DNA from: Yponomeuta sedellus
Taxonomy: Eukaryota > Arthropoda > Insecta > Lepidoptera > Yponomeutidae
NCBI GenBank assembly: GCA_934045075.1
Contig: OW203740.1
Coordinates: 15,698,944-15,762,943 of the forward strand
Reading direction: 5' to 3'
DNA: 64,000 nucleotides
A program made the translations under genes and the position numbers. Below the pieces are notes generated by a model. The model did no database searches. It was given only the letters and a program-made list of their open reading frames with translations, and was not told the origin of the DNA. Each line of letters starts with the position of its first letter. Position 1 is the first letter of the stretch. This document shows positions 21,575 through 32,557 of the stretch, piece by piece.

Positions 21575-21790
21575 TGGTCATGCCCAGCGTGGGGATTATG
21601 GGCATTACGAGTCGAGTTAGCACCTATAACACAATTCATTTAGTTGTACTTATTATAGGGCTAACGAGATCTGTGTAACATGTCCATGAATATTTATTTA
21701 TTTATTACCCCCTATGATAGCACAACGTGGCGCTCTTTAGGGGAGGGCTATGTCCAGCAGTGGACTAGTACTTATAGCCTGACGACGACG
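21575..21790 (+). mobile_element. RTE-derived short element hosting a SINE-C tail
   Basis: GTGGGGATTATGGGCATTAC is followed, after the SINE-C insert, by CCCCCTATGATAGCACAACG, CTATGTCCAGCAGTGGACTA and (GAC)n. It is the plus-strand counterpart of 3937-4193. Confidence 0.65.
21611..21706 (+). mobile_element. 5'-truncated SINE-C nested in the RTE-derived element
   Basis: It starts GAGTTAGCACCTATAACACA and ends in TATTTATTTATT. It matches 12395-12490 closely and lacks the tRNA head. Confidence 0.75.
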
Positions 21791-22010
21791 GTGGTCTAGC
21801 GGTTGACTTGCTTGACTACGAAACAGATGTCGTGGGCTCGATTCCCAGTAAAGGCCGGGTCAGTATAAATGGCCTCAGTCTGTGTTTCTATGTTTGTGAT
21901 GAAAAACATCCTTGTTGTGATGTTCTTGCCTAGTCACCATAGCGCTGGGTATCCTAGTTTGGGACCAGGGGGGTGAGTCTCTTAAGTGCATAGTTGTTCC
22001 ATAGAGTCCG
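21786..22010 (+). mobile_element. tRNA-derived SINE (family B)
   Basis: The head has GGTGGTCTAGCGGTTGACTT (box A) and GGGCTCGATTCCCAGT (box B). The tail has TGTTCTTGCCTAGTCACCAT, GCGCTGGGTATCCTAGTTTG and ends near TAGTATTAGTC. Confidence 0.75.
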
Positions 22011-22292
22011 TATTAGTATTAGTCATAGTATTAGTCCGGCAATAAATTCATTCACACTATCGGTAGTCTAGTAACTAATCGCATTTCAATAGTAGGTATA
22101 ACCCGTGGTTCTTAACTGGGCGCCTCGCGCGATTCGATCGTCTTCGCGAGATATCACTATTTAATTTGAGCGGGTTATAACCCTGGAATGATAGTATCGT
22201 GATTATTTCATTCTATTGAAAAACTATGTAAGTATTAGACTCTAGGGCCAGGGCAAGTGATTTTTATTATTAAATTCTTTATTAAGTACACA

Positions 22293-22410
22293 AAACATAT
22301 CGTATTTTCTAAGACTAACCGAGCAGTAGACATAATTAAAACTGTTTTTATGCTCGTTTATTACATTTTTATAATTTTCCGACGTTTTGGCACTTTTCGT
22401 ACGTGGCACA
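22293..22410 (+). mobile_element. Partial copy of the 17873-type fold-back element
   Basis: TATTTTCTAAGACTAACCGA, AGCAGTAGACATAATTAAAA and TTTTCCGACGTTTTGGCACT match the left arm of 17873-18125. The right arm is missing. Confidence 0.7.
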
Positions 22411-22801
22411 AAACCGCTTAATCGTAAGGAGCATTTTCTTCCAGTTAACCTTTGGTTTATGATTGTGTTGTGTGCAAGTTATTATTATTATTTACTTCTC
22501 GTGTTCCCGCGCTGTAAAATATTCGATCGGCGACAGAACGATGGAAGAAAAACTGTGTTTTGAAATGGTAATGCATGCAGCTGTCCGGAGTGGCGTTACG
22601 AGGCGAACCAGCGTTTTGAATGATCGGATTTAGCTTAGCGTTTAGGTACCTACATCATCGAGACTGAATTAATAAGAGACCTGAAATAAACACTGACAAT
22701 AATCCTGCCTTCTGAGCATCAACTGGGAAAGTAGATACTAAGCAGGGAATCTTTTCTCACAAAGTTGAATTTGGGTTCCACCATGCTAAGCTTCTTCTTC
22801 T

Positions 22802-23050
22802 TCAGGCTATATTAGTCCACTGCTGGACATAGCCCTCCCCTAATGAGCGCCGTAGCGCCCTGTCTTCAGCTTGCCGCATCCAGCATCTGCCGGCAGTTTT
22901 TCGCAGATCGTCATCCCACCTGGTCGGAGGGCGTCCTACACTACGTTTGCCGAGTCGCGGTCTCAACTCAAGAACACGTTTACTCCAACGGTTGTCGGTT
23001 TTTCGCGAGATATGGCCAGCCCATTGCCACTTCAGCTCGCTAATTCTCTA
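22802..23050 (-). pseudogene. RTE-type LINE, C-terminal ORF fragment with 3' tail
   Basis: The minus-strand frame from 23038 to the TGA at 22802-22804 is open for 78 codons and gives the typical RTE C-terminus: WQWAGHISR, RWSKRVLELRPR, GKRSVGRPPTRWDDDL, AGRCWMRQAEDR, EGYVQQWTNIA. A (GAA)n tail follows at 22790-22801. The 5' part is absent, as expected for 5'-truncated LINE insertions. Confidence 0.85.
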
Positions 23051-23214
23051 ATTCTCTGAGCTATGTCGATAAGCTTAGTAAGATTTAACTTTCTTCTGGC
23101 ACGAAGCAGTAGGCGAATATTACAATATTACGAATATTAAATATGATAAATGAACCATGTTAAGTACTGATAACCACAAAAACTAAAAACTGTTTAAGAA
23201 AGGTTGTTTCTGGT

Positions 23215-23290
23215 TCCCACGACACAAAGTATCCTAGTGTGGGGCCAGAAGCAATGTATGTACCCGTATGTAAATGTTATGTTGTATGCT
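23215..23290 (-). repeat. SINE family B tail fragment
   Basis: GTATCCTAGTGTGGGGCCAG and AGCAATGTATGTACCC match the family tail also seen (reversed) at 38125-38170. Confidence 0.5.
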
Positions 23291-23509
23291 CTTCGCCCAA
23301 CTGACGTCTGTAAACATTACCAGGTAGATTACCAAATTATAAGTTTACGAGCAACGGTCGGTTAGTGGAACATGATTTGCCTAACAATCCGACAAGCAGG
23401 TCAATAAATACATAAACTCATACTGTGTCCAGCATATAACAAATAAATGAGCGTTCTTGTCGCATGCAGTGTGGTTGTGACATAATGCTAACTGCTAATG
23501 TAACATTCG

Positions 23510-23735
23510 CCGTGCTTCGCAAGGCACGTTAAGCCGTCGGTGCCGACGTTAAGCCATGTCAGAGGCCTTTTGGGCGGCTTCATAACTTCTGACAGTAAGG
23601 CCAATCCTCCACCACTGTCTTACAATCCTCCACGAACCCGGACTTGGCCCCCGTGGTGGAGTATGGCCTAACTTTCCTGCGATGCGGGAAGAGCCCCAGC
23701 AGTGGGAATATAAAAGGGTTGATATCGAATGTGAT
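23510..23735 (+). mobile_element. 5S rRNA-derived SINE, 5' truncated
   Basis: It begins at GTGCTTCGCAAGGCACGTTA and continues through GGCGGCTTCATAACTTCTGA to GCGATGCGGGAAGAGCCCCA and AAGGGTTGATATCG. Confidence 0.7.
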
Positions 23736-23839
23736 ATTCTCCTTACGTGACATCCTGCTAACGTGATTCTATGCCTCAGACTAGTGGATAGAATCCCAAC
23801 TGGCGTCACCCGACGTCGGACGAAGACCGACGATATTGG

Positions 23840-24110
23840 TGACCGAATTTCGTGTCTGAAGTAGCGATGGGTGGGACACCGGGCGAGGCGGAAAGACGAC
23901 AGGTAGACCAGGGCAGCAATGGAGTGGCGGCCGAGAACACAGCGGTGGTCACCGGGTGGACCAACTGCCCGATGGTCGGACGATGTGGTCAGGTCGGCAG
24001 GGACCCCGTGGGCGCAAATGGCGAGAGACCAAGAAGGATGGCGTAATGGGGAAAAGACGTAGACTGAGCAGTGAGCCGAGATGGGCTGATGATGATGATG
24101 AACAAGATTA
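23840..24110 (+). pseudogene. RTE-type LINE 3' end with GATGAT tail
   Basis: 23919-24062 is an open frame reading MEWRPRT, GGPTARWSDDVVRSAGTPW, AQMARDQEGWRNGEKT-stop, the characteristic C-terminus of RTE elements. GATGGGCTGATGATGATGAT follows as the tail. A second RTE tail lies directly downstream in the same orientation. Confidence 0.8.
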
Positions 24111-24124
24111 AACGCCAGTACAGG

Positions 24125-24400
24125 ATGTGCTGATGGCAGATGGACGAAGGCAGTTACAGAGTGGCGGCCGTGGGAGGGGAACGGTCGGTGGGCAGACCAG
24201 CAGCCAGACGGTCAGATGACCTAAGTAAAGTAGCCGGCAAGCAGTGGATGAGACTAGCGCGAGACCGTGCTGGTTGGTGTGGAAATGAAGAGGCCTATAC
24301 AGCAGCAGTGGGGTTCACCGGGCTGGTGATGATGACAGGATGTGATGCGCACAAGGTTATGTCCACTTCTCCTTGGGACACACGCGCCGAATATTTTTGA
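24125..24400 (+). pseudogene. RTE-type LINE C-terminal fragment, second copy
   Basis: One frame gives ERSVGRPAARRSDDLSKVAG, KQWMRLARDRAGW and EEAYTAAVGFTGL, a diverged version of GRPxTRWSDDLxKVAGxxWMRxAxDR...EAYVQQWTSxG. A GATGATGA tail follows at 24328-24337. Confidence 0.75.
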
Positions 24401-24921
24401 TTCGTTTAACTGACAATCTGTGCCCAGATTGAATTAATGAATTATTAATGGCAACTGCACCTTGAAACCGTAAAGAAACATTTTAACTGGCAATTCACGC
24501 GTCATGATTTCGAATAGGGTCGGCGCAATGACAATGACTGCTGGATTATGCAGAGAAATTATCTGAACGATGTGGTTGACATTTCGGCAATTTCGGCCAC
24601 AAACTCACAGATTTCGGTAGGTGGACCGAATTATGCAAGGCCTGGGGCGATGCAAATCTATAGGGAAGAGAGGGTGATCGTGCTCCTCCACTATAAAGGG
24701 AAATTTCCCGCCAGGCAGATCATATGCCTGGGGACGGCTGGTCCAACTATTGTTAGTCGGACGTTATATTTATGGTATGTCATTGAAACATTTTGATTGC
24801 GCGATGCAGGAATGTTGGTGTTTGTAGTGTGCGCGCAGAGTTGACATGTGCTCGCTACATCACTCCCCTTCAAGACCTATACCCTGTATACCTATACCCT
24901 ATAGACCTGTAGCTACGCATA
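24401..24921. other. Stretch without recognised genes
   Basis: No repeat family assigned. CTATACCC text is reiterated at 24880-24935, next to the MITE end. Confidence 0.35.
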
Positions 24922-25418
24922 GCTATACCCTATTTAAAGAAGCTTGAGACAAAAGGTAAACACAGAAATAGTGATTCTCAAACTTTTATCGGAAGAAACA
25001 GCACGCTCGCGTCAACAAGTTGGGAGAATGAAAATGGCGGTTATAACCCGAACGAAAATAAAATAGCATCTTTCAAATTAGAACGTTTGCATTACATTAC
25101 AACTTTAATGAGCAGTGTTATAATACGTTCAAAATTTGTGAGGCGCTGACTTTTTCGGTTATTTTTAGTGCCACAATTCTATTAAAAAGTTATGTACTAA
25201 AATAAAATTTATATAAAATGCATTATTTACTAAAATATGAAAACTAAATGTGATATTTATTTTTTTCAAACATATTATATATTTTTACGATACTTTCAAC
25301 AATCAATGTCGATTTTTTTTAATTCTATTTCTGATTAATGACAAACTTGGCATAATAAATTACCCTTTGTATTGTTTGTTTACCTTTTGTCTCAAGCTTC
25401 AATAAATAGGGTATAGGT
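24922..25418. mobile_element. MITE with CTATACCCTATTTA ends
   Basis: 24922-24960 (CTATACCCTATTTAAAGAAG...) and 25379-25418 are inverted repeats of about 38 bp with one 1-2 nt difference. TA dinucleotides at the ends fit a Tc1/mariner-type target, but exact borders are uncertain. The interior is AT-rich and non-coding. Confidence 0.6.
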
Positions 25419-25706
25419 CTGATAGGAATCGAAGTCTGTGCTCTAAAGCCTGCAAGTGCCAGGTGACGCTGTGTCAGTGATTCGACTAGCGGTTGAGGGT
25501 GTTCGGCGGCTAACAGTCACTTCACCGGCGACAGTACCATGGAGCCCGCGCATGTGGTAGGAACCGGTGAAGGCTGCTGTACCACTGGCACCTTGTACGT
25601 GTGCTGTTGTTGTGTGGCTGCCGTGCCGAAGGGTTGGAGGAAGATCACCATCAGTCCCAGCAGTCGGTGCGTTGAATTTAGTATGTTATATTATTATATA
25701 TTATTC

Positions 25707-26037
25707 CAGCCATCTGCACACACATTCGCACTGTGACATACGCGCATGATAAGTGCTCGAATTCTCGTGAAGTGATAGACATTTTGGTGACCAAGAAACT
25801 TTATCAGCTCAAAGAACAATATATTGACAATATTAGACTATAAGTGAACAGTGCAGGAGTGTTCTCCGTACGCTGGACGCATCAGCTCATCCATCACCGC
25901 TCATCATCTGCCCAACAGCTAAAGCGAGCCATCATCCACCATCACCAAGTAAGTCCATTCACATCACCTCCCATTCCGCTCTCTCAACCAGCCCAGCCCA
26001 TCGTGAGGTAGACCTAGCCGACACTGGCTAACTACCA
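25707..26037 (+). mobile_element. 5' LTR (supported part) of a Bel/Pao retrotransposon
   Basis: It matches 32558-32883 with about four substitutions and one 5-bp indel (AGCCC). It ends in CTACCA. Candidate primer-binding text TTTTTGGTCTTCGAGCCG follows directly. Upstream of 25707 the two LTR regions do not align, so the LTR 5' border is not resolved. Confidence 0.8.
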
Positions 26038-27881
26038 TTTTTGGTCTTCGAGCCGTAAATTGATCCGGCAACCCATCATACAGTCCACTTATTGTCATAT
26101 TTTATGTATTTTCTGCCCGTTCCCGTTAAAATATATACCAATTGTTACGCATAAGTACGTAAATTCCATTATCCAATTACAAATTAAAAAGTTCCGTATT
26201 GATAATTACGTAAACAAGGTCCCATACCTAGTTATTTTCATCTCAGCCCAAGTAAACTATAAAGTGAATCTCTGCCCATAACCAATAGTTCCATAAAATA
26301 AGTCTAAAGTACTTAAAACTATTATTTCTGCTCAAATCCATAGAAATAAAAATAAGTAGGTAGTTTGTGAAAAAGTTCATTGTACTGGAACATTCCAGAA
26401 ACGTCGAGAGCTCGGCGTAGGTACCTACCTATAGCTTCGATTCGTGTATTTCGTGTTGCTACGTACTACGGTTACCTACCTATAAATGTGTTAGTACTTA
26501 GGTAGGTACTTACTTACATCCATAAGTGCTAATTGTTTGTGTTTGTTACGTTTTGTGTGAATGCATTCATTATTCCATGTTAATTTTCAGCTCAAATAAT
26601 ATCTCGAATAGAATAAGTAACTTCTTTTCGGTTACGGACGTACTTACTTGCTATTGTTTAGTCCTCCATAAGTTATTCATTCATTTCAAAGTAAAGGGTT
26701 TTTCAGTCTCGAAGTCTGTTGATAAAAAATACTAGTGCCTGCTTCTAACATTCCATGACGTGATACATTTTAAAAGTTTGTTTAGTTAACAACAAGGGCC
26801 GAGGTCCTCATACTCGTCGCAATAATATTCGTTGGGGTTGCGCACCTGTTTGCATGGGTTCCGCACAGTGGAATCAGTGGTTTTAAGAGACGTTCGGAAA
26901 TTTAGTTATCAGTACATCAATAAGTACTAAATTAGACTTTTGGTGTCATTGAAAAATTTAAACATAAATTTATAATATATTCATTTTGTTGAATATTCTA
27001 TGCTGGCGTATTGTTCTTATTCCTATTGCACTTGTAAACATAAACACAAGGTGTTTAAAAAAAATAAGATTATTTTTTGTTTATTACTCAGTTGTCTGTC
27101 TCCGCACATAGACTCAATCATACAGGGTGACAAATATTTTATCCAAATTATTTTTTTTTTATTTGTGTTTAATTTTCTCTATCGCTCTCTTTGGCCCATC
27201 GCACAGTTTCTACAACTCAGCTCAATACATACAGGGTGGAAAATATTTCATTCACTTTTTTTTTCTATGTTTAATTATTTTTTTTCTCTCTTTGTCCCAT
27301 CACACGGTTCCTTTGACTCGGATCAATATATACAGGGTGTTGCAAAGTACACTTGTCCCATTGGTTTTTTAATTACTAAAAAAAGGAGGGGGGTCTCATT
27401 GCCTTGTAACATTGTATGGGTACAGACTGCTCGATTGGGTGCCATTGTATGGGGTGTCCCATTTTTTTTTCTTCTCTTATTTATCTGCTGCCTTTATACA
27501 TGCAGGCTATTTATTCGTTTCGGCAAGGTTGTATTAACAGGGTGTAAAAAAAAATTGTTTTGTTTCTCTCTCTTTCTCTTTGCCATTTGCTGCCTTCACA
27601 AATGCAGGGTGCTCATTTAAGTAGAGTTACACTATACAGGTTGTTTAAAAAAAAAATTAATCCTCTTACTATATATTTCGGCTCCATTACCAAAACTTAA
27701 CCTCATTGTTTAAATTTAAATACATATATATTTCAGGCCGAATATCCATTTTGTCTGGTACCTTCACGTATCGGCCCAAGCGTATTGACCCGGTTTGTTG
27801 GTTTCATAGAGTACAACTTTTAACATTTCTTCTCTGTTTATTGCAAGCTCACACATGCTCATATACTCATGCTCATGCACC
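26038..27881 (+). other. Bel/Pao 5' leader with imperfect tandem repeats
   Basis: A 1.8-kb non-coding leader lies between LTR and gag. 27100-27345 holds three imperfect units of 101-109 bp, each with CAATAnATACAGGGTG (CAGGGTG at 27123, 27232 and 27333), a T-rich stretch and a TTTGNCCCATC segment. Further CAGGGTG or CAGGTTG motifs occur at about 27537, 27604 and 27636. Confidence 0.6.
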
Positions 27882-29355
27882 ATGCCTACCAAATCTCAAG
27901 CCGCCATTTTCCGTGAGGCATCAGAAGCCATCCTTCTGCTTAGGGAGGTTTCTGTGGCGGTGCTCGCCAAGGACGCGGAGCAGTATTGTTTGGCCGACTT
28001 CACTGCTAGGTGCACAGGGCTCGAAGAGCATAGAAGTGGATTGGAGGACGTCTACCACGAAGTGCTAGACGACGAAGACCTCTCTGATGAAACGGAGGCC
28101 GCCTACACGGGCGGATACGAAAGCGCAATTGCCGACTGCAACGACATTTTGGTCGCGTTCGAAAGGCTAAGCGTGGCCTCGGCCCTCCCGCAGACGTCTC
28201 ACCCCACCACCTCAGCCACACCTGCAACAATTCTGCTAAAAATTGCGCTACCAAAATTCGGCTCAAGGGTTGAAGACTGGCCTTCCTTTATAGCCATTTT
28301 CAAAAGCCTCACCGATGACATGGCCACCATTTCGGATGCTGTCGGGCTCCACTACTTGCTCTCGTGCCTGTCAGGCGAGGTACGCAGTTTGGTGTCCCAT
28401 CTTCGACTCACCAGCGAGAGTTTTGCCGTGGGATATTCTCACCCGGCGCTACGAAAATCGTCGCGTATTGATCGACCGCTTCGTAGACATTGTCCTGGGG
28501 CTACCTCATATTCATGCCCGCTCAGACATCCGCACGCTCTTTGTGGCTCCGCTCATTTCCGCTCAATGTGCACTCAACAATCTGGATCTGCCTGTGAAGG
28601 ATTGTGACTGCGTTTTCGTGTCCATAGTGGTACGAAAACTTAAAGGTGAACTCCGAACCCTCTTCGAGCGTAAATACGGATCGCGCCAAACTCTGCCCAC
28701 ACTTAAAACTCTTATCAGTTTCCTAGATGACCACGCACGTTGTGTCGAGACCTAGTGGTCTAATCCAGCCCACCCACAACCTAGGCAGCAATTGCCACAG
28801 TCTGCCCCATACCGCACTCATACTCCTGTTACTTCTCCCCGAGGCTCGCCTCGTCAGCCCATCCACCAAGCATTTCGCTCTGTGGCCCCGGTTAGGAGTC
28901 GGCCAGAGTACCGCTCCACATCTCCAGCTCAACACAGGCCCGTTTACTCGGCCCATTTTGTAGAGATAGAAGCCACAAGCTCATCGCCTGCCCACAGTAC
29001 AACGATCCAAGGCCGTTGGGACTTCATTCAGGCCCGCAACCGTTGTCGACGCTGTCTGGGCTCCCATTATGAAAATGAGTGCAAGTCCACACGTACCTGC
29101 AAAGAGTGTGGAAACGCCAGACACCACACATCTCTTCATCGCCCCAACGCTCCATCCCCCACTCATACATCCGCTCATCTACTCCCTCCTCATCTGCGAG
29201 AGCAACCCAGGCAGCGCCAACCTCATGACAATCAACATTTTTCGGCTCACGCATTACAAGTGACCCCTTCGCCCCAAAACAACCCGCCCTCACGCATAAC
29301 TCACGCTCCCCCTGTAGGCCTAGTGCAGGTGGCCAACCATGACTACCTACAATAA
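27882..29355 (+). pseudogene. Bel/Pao gag, frameshifted and with a stop
   Basis: ATG at 27882 starts an acidic gag domain (MPTKSQAAIFREASEA...). LPKFGSRVEDWPSFIAIFKS is the signature of the Bel/Pao gag domain (DUF1759-like). The frame shifts at about 28430-28445, after which LTRRYENRRVLIDRFVD and LKTLISFLDDHARCVET continue, ending at a TAG (28753-28755). The same frame reopens to 29355 and carries two cysteine clusters, CRRCLGSHYENEC and CKECGNARHH, typical nucleic-acid-binding knuckles. It would coat the RNA in virus-like particles, but cannot be made as one protein from this copy. Confidence 0.8.
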
Positions 29356-29357
29356 CA

Positions 29358-30088
29358 GTGCACAACGAAGAAAATGAAGAAAATCAGCACACACAAACAC
29401 ATTCGGCCCACACACATTCAGCCCACACACACTCAGCTCACACACACAGCTCAAATACACACACATCACAAGCTCACTCCGCAAATTCAGCTTCAACAGT
29501 AAATCATTACTGTCATAATTCCGCACAACCTGAAGAGCACGTAACTAACTCACCGATTTTATTGCCTACCGTTTCACTAAAAATAGCAGACGTGCATGGT
29601 CAATATCACACAGCACGAGCCCTGTAAGATTGCGGTAGCATGCTTACACTGATAACTCAGCGGATGGCTCGAAATTTAAATTTACCGCCAAATTCAACAA
29701 CACTAAAAATCGCCGGAGTAGGCAACCAACTCACACAGGAATCAAAATCATCAATCACAATAGTGTGCCGACCTACACATCGTGACACGCCTACGATTAC
29801 GGCTACTGCACATGTTTTAAAAAATGTTACCGGTTATCTACCTCTACAAAGGGTCCCACACATTGCACGGTTGTGCTTACTCAACTGATTCCCTTGGCAG
29901 ATCGGGAATACAATATAACAGCTCCTATCGATCTTTTGTTAGGTTCAGACGTTCTTGGCCAAGTTCTGGACGGGACTAAAGTCTCGTTAGGCCCGGGGGA
30001 GCCTATAGCCTTCGGCACGATTTTTGACTTTGCATTGATAGGCCCCATTGAGGACTTATATGCAACACCGACAAACCAGTGTAACTAA
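29358..30088 (+). pseudogene. Bel/Pao aspartic protease region, broken
   Basis: A His-Thr-His-Ser-Ala repeat stretch (29385-29460) precedes the protease. A TAA at 29625-29627 sits directly before the catalytic-type DCGS motif. The frame then runs to 29888 and shifts, and IDLLLGSDVLGQV (about 29920) is the second protease hallmark (DUF1758-like). IAFGTIFDFALIGPI closes the domain. The reverse transcriptase that should follow is missing. Confidence 0.7.
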
Positions 30089-32480
30089 GCTCACGTTATC
30101 AACTCCCAGTCGGAAACTGACATATCTGCACACGAGATTCTCAAAAGGGACCTCTAATTCCCCAGTACTACTTGAACGATTCCCAGAAGACCAATGTGAC
30201 ATGCCCAAGAATTTTAATGTCAGCCCAGACCTTAACGCTATTAAAGTGCTCGGTGTGCAGTGGATTCCACAATCTGATGAATTTACGTATCTTACCTCAG
30301 CTCTCACACCTCCGTATTCCCAGACACACCTACGTAGCCCAGATAAACTCAGCTCTGCTTACTCGCTTCACGGGTACGCAGACGCCTCAGAAACCGGCTT
30401 TGCAGCCGTCATATATCTTCACGAGGTGAAGGCCGATGGACGCGCTAACGTACATCTCATCGTGGCCAAGTCAAAGGTAGCACCCATTAAAAATCGGCTC
30501 ACAATCCCCAAGCTAGAACTCTCAGCTGCTAGCCTACTCACACAACTCATAATTCGTGTTTCTGCCCAGCTTTCGGCACATATACCTATAACTCAATATA
30601 TTTGCTGGTCCGACAGCACAATAGTACTCGCATGGCTTAATACGCCTCCACATCGACTTCAGGTCTTCGAATCTAATCGAGTAGTTAAAATAAACTCAAC
30701 CCCATTTAAAATAACATGGAGACACGATCCAACACATCTCAACCCTGCAGACTGTGCAAGCAGAGGTATTTCCGCACAATCACTGTTGACTCATCATCTT
30801 TGGTGGTCACCAGTATGGCTCAAGGAGTCTCCTGAAACATGGCCACAGATGCCACCAGCTCTGGGTCATCATGCTATTCCTGGCCTTAAGCCCAAGAAAG
30901 TACAAGCCCATATAGCAGTCCCTGATGTGGACACTGATCTGCTCACTCGTTTCAGCTCATTCGACAAGCTCATTGGAGTAACAGCTTGTCTTAAACGCTT
31001 TCAATTTAATTGTCAGCACCCTAAAACTGCACGACGGTCAGGTCCCCTGACTGCTAACGAGCGCAGAGACGCTCTGCTCTCTTGGATCCGCTCTGTTCAG
31101 CACAATGAATTTGCAGAGGATATTCATCGCTTGCAAACTAATAAAATATGCACAGTTCGACTCCAACGTCTCTCACCCTTCATAAAAGATGAACTCTTAA
31201 GAGTTGGAGGTCGACTCTCCAATGCTGCTATTAGGTATGACGCTCAACATCCGCTCGCTCTGCCTAGTTTGAGTCCTCTCGTACACCTCATTATAGATCA
31301 CTACCACAAAATACACTGCCATCCTGGCACAGACACTTTGCACGCAATACTCCGCCAGCAGTTCTGGATATTATCAGCACGTCGCGTTATCAGACATCGC
31401 GTTTTCAAATGTATTACTTGTTTCCGATGTCGCCCACAGTCTAAGGCACCGGTAATGGCCGATCTACCCATAGACCGAGTTACACCTCAACCAGTATTTA
31501 GTCAGGTATCAATAGACTTCGCAGGACCGTTTCTCGTCAAATCCAGCACATTAAGAAATGCCAAACTCTTGAAAGCGTACTTTTGTATATTTGTGTGTCT
31601 CTCAACAAAGGCGGTTCACTTGGAATCAGTCTCGTCGCTCAGCACTGATGCCTTTCTCGCGACATTACAGAGATTTATTTCGCGTCGCGGTATTCCCGTT
31701 CTCATACGCTCAGACTGCGGTACTAATTTTGTAGGCGCTAGGAATCAGCTCGTTGCAATTCAGAATTTCCTAGCTTCCAACGATGATGCAATCACACATA
31801 AGCTTAGCAATCAGCACATACGAGTAACTTGGTTATTAAATCCACCTACCGGACCGTGGTTCGGTGGTCTACATGAAACAGCAGTCAGATCTACAAAACA
31901 ACTGCTTTATCGCGTAGTTGGTGAGCAACACCTCATGTTTGAGGAGTTTGCTACATTATTGACACGAATCGAGGCTGTGCTGAACTCTCGGCCTCTCTGC
32001 CCACTCTCTTCAGATCCCACAGATTTTGAAACTTTCACGGCAGGCCACTTCATAATTGGCCGTCCTCTTTCAGCTCTTCCCGAGACTTCATTTGATGATA
32101 GGTCTCTCTCAGCCCTTAAACGTTTTCAACTCATTCAATCACTTTCTCAGCGCTTTTGGGCTCTATGGACCAAATCCTACCTCCACACTCTCCAAACCCG
32201 CTCCAAATGGATCTGTCCTTCTTCCCCTCCTCAAATCGGCGAGCTCGTCCTCATCATGGAAGTTAACATACCGCCTCTGCACTGGAAGAGAGGAAGAATC
32301 ACTTGCCTCCTACCTGGAAAGGATGGCGTTGTAAGAGTAGTGGACCTGGATACCAGCACAAGGACCCTTAGACGACCGAACCTCAAGATTGCCAGGCTCC
32401 CACTAGCCATTGAAGATGGAGGATTTGGGCCGGCCCCCCAGGATGTTCGCGCGAGAATCGATCGCGTGACGAAATCATGA
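30048..32480 (+). CDS. Bel/Pao pol C-terminal part: RNase H, integrase and terminal domain
   Basis: This 810-codon frame is uninterrupted. It opens with the end of the palm/connection region (NSPVLLERFPEDQC, KVLGVQWIPQSDEFTY), then jumps to RNase H (YADASETGFAAVIYLHEV, AKSKVAPIKNRLTIPKLELS, WSDSTIVLAWL; residues about 105-230). An HHCC integrase zinc-binding motif follows (HYHKIHCHPG...CITCFRC, about 420-465). The integrase core has D (SIDFAGPFL, about 488), D (RSDCGTNFVGA, about 553) and E (GGLHETAVRSTK, about 609), and a DUF5641-like end (GELVLIMEVNIPPLHWKRG). The polymerase YxDD core and most of the A17-type region are absent, so the element cannot replicate alone. The first Met is not a natural start. 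Confidence 0.85.
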   Translation: MRTYMQHRQTSVTKLTLSTPSRKLTYLHTRFSKGTSNSPVLLERFPEDQCDMPKNFNVSPDLNAIKVLGVQWIPQSDEFTYLTSALTPPYSQTHLRSPDKLSSAYSLHGYADASETGFAAVIYLHEVKADGRANVHLIVAKSKVAPIKNRLTIPKLELSAASLLTQLIIRVSAQLSAHIPITQYICWSDSTIVLAWLNTPPHRLQVFESNRVVKINSTPFKITWRHDPTHLNPADCASRGISAQSLLTHHLWWSPVWLKESPETWPQMPPALGHHAIPGLKPKKVQAHIAVPDVDTDLLTRFSSFDKLIGVTACLKRFQFNCQHPKTARRSGPLTANERRDALLSWIRSVQHNEFAEDIHRLQTNKICTVRLQRLSPFIKDELLRVGGRLSNAAIRYDAQHPLALPSLSPLVHLIIDHYHKIHCHPGTDTLHAILRQQFWILSARRVIRHRVFKCITCFRCRPQSKAPVMADLPIDRVTPQPVFSQVSIDFAGPFLVKSSTLRNAKLLKAYFCIFVCLSTKAVHLESVSSLSTDAFLATLQRFISRRGIPVLIRSDCGTNFVGARNQLVAIQNFLASNDDAITHKLSNQHIRVTWLLNPPTGPWFGGLHETAVRSTKQLLYRVVGEQHLMFEEFATLLTRIEAVLNSRPLCPLSSDPTDFETFTAGHFIIGRPLSALPETSFDDRSLSALKRFQLIQSLSQRFWALWTKSYLHTLQTRSKWICPSSPPQIGELVLIMEVNIPPLHWKRGRITCLLPGKDGVVRVVDLDTSTRTLRRPNLKIARLPLAIEDGGFGPAPQDVRARIDRVTKS

Positions 32481-32557
32481 ATCTGTGGTCATTCATTCAT
32501 TATTCTGGGTTCCTTCCGGTGCCGTCGCTCGTGCCGCTCGCTCGCTACTAACTTATC

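Noticed and set aside
25539..25749. Small Cys-rich open frame before the Bel/Pao LTR
   Set aside because: VGTGEGCCTTGTLYVCCCC-like text has no signal peptide or conserved spacing and probably belongs to the unresolved LTR 5' part.
27000..27620. 206-codon plus-strand open frame with Phe-rich sequence
   Set aside because: It lies in the T-rich Bel/Pao leader; the Phe/Leu runs come from poly-T and no domain is visible.
29385..29460. CRISPR-like or regulatory tandem repeat
   Set aside because: ACACATTCAGCCC-type repeats are in-frame codons (His-Thr-His-Ser-Ala) between gag and protease; no spacers.
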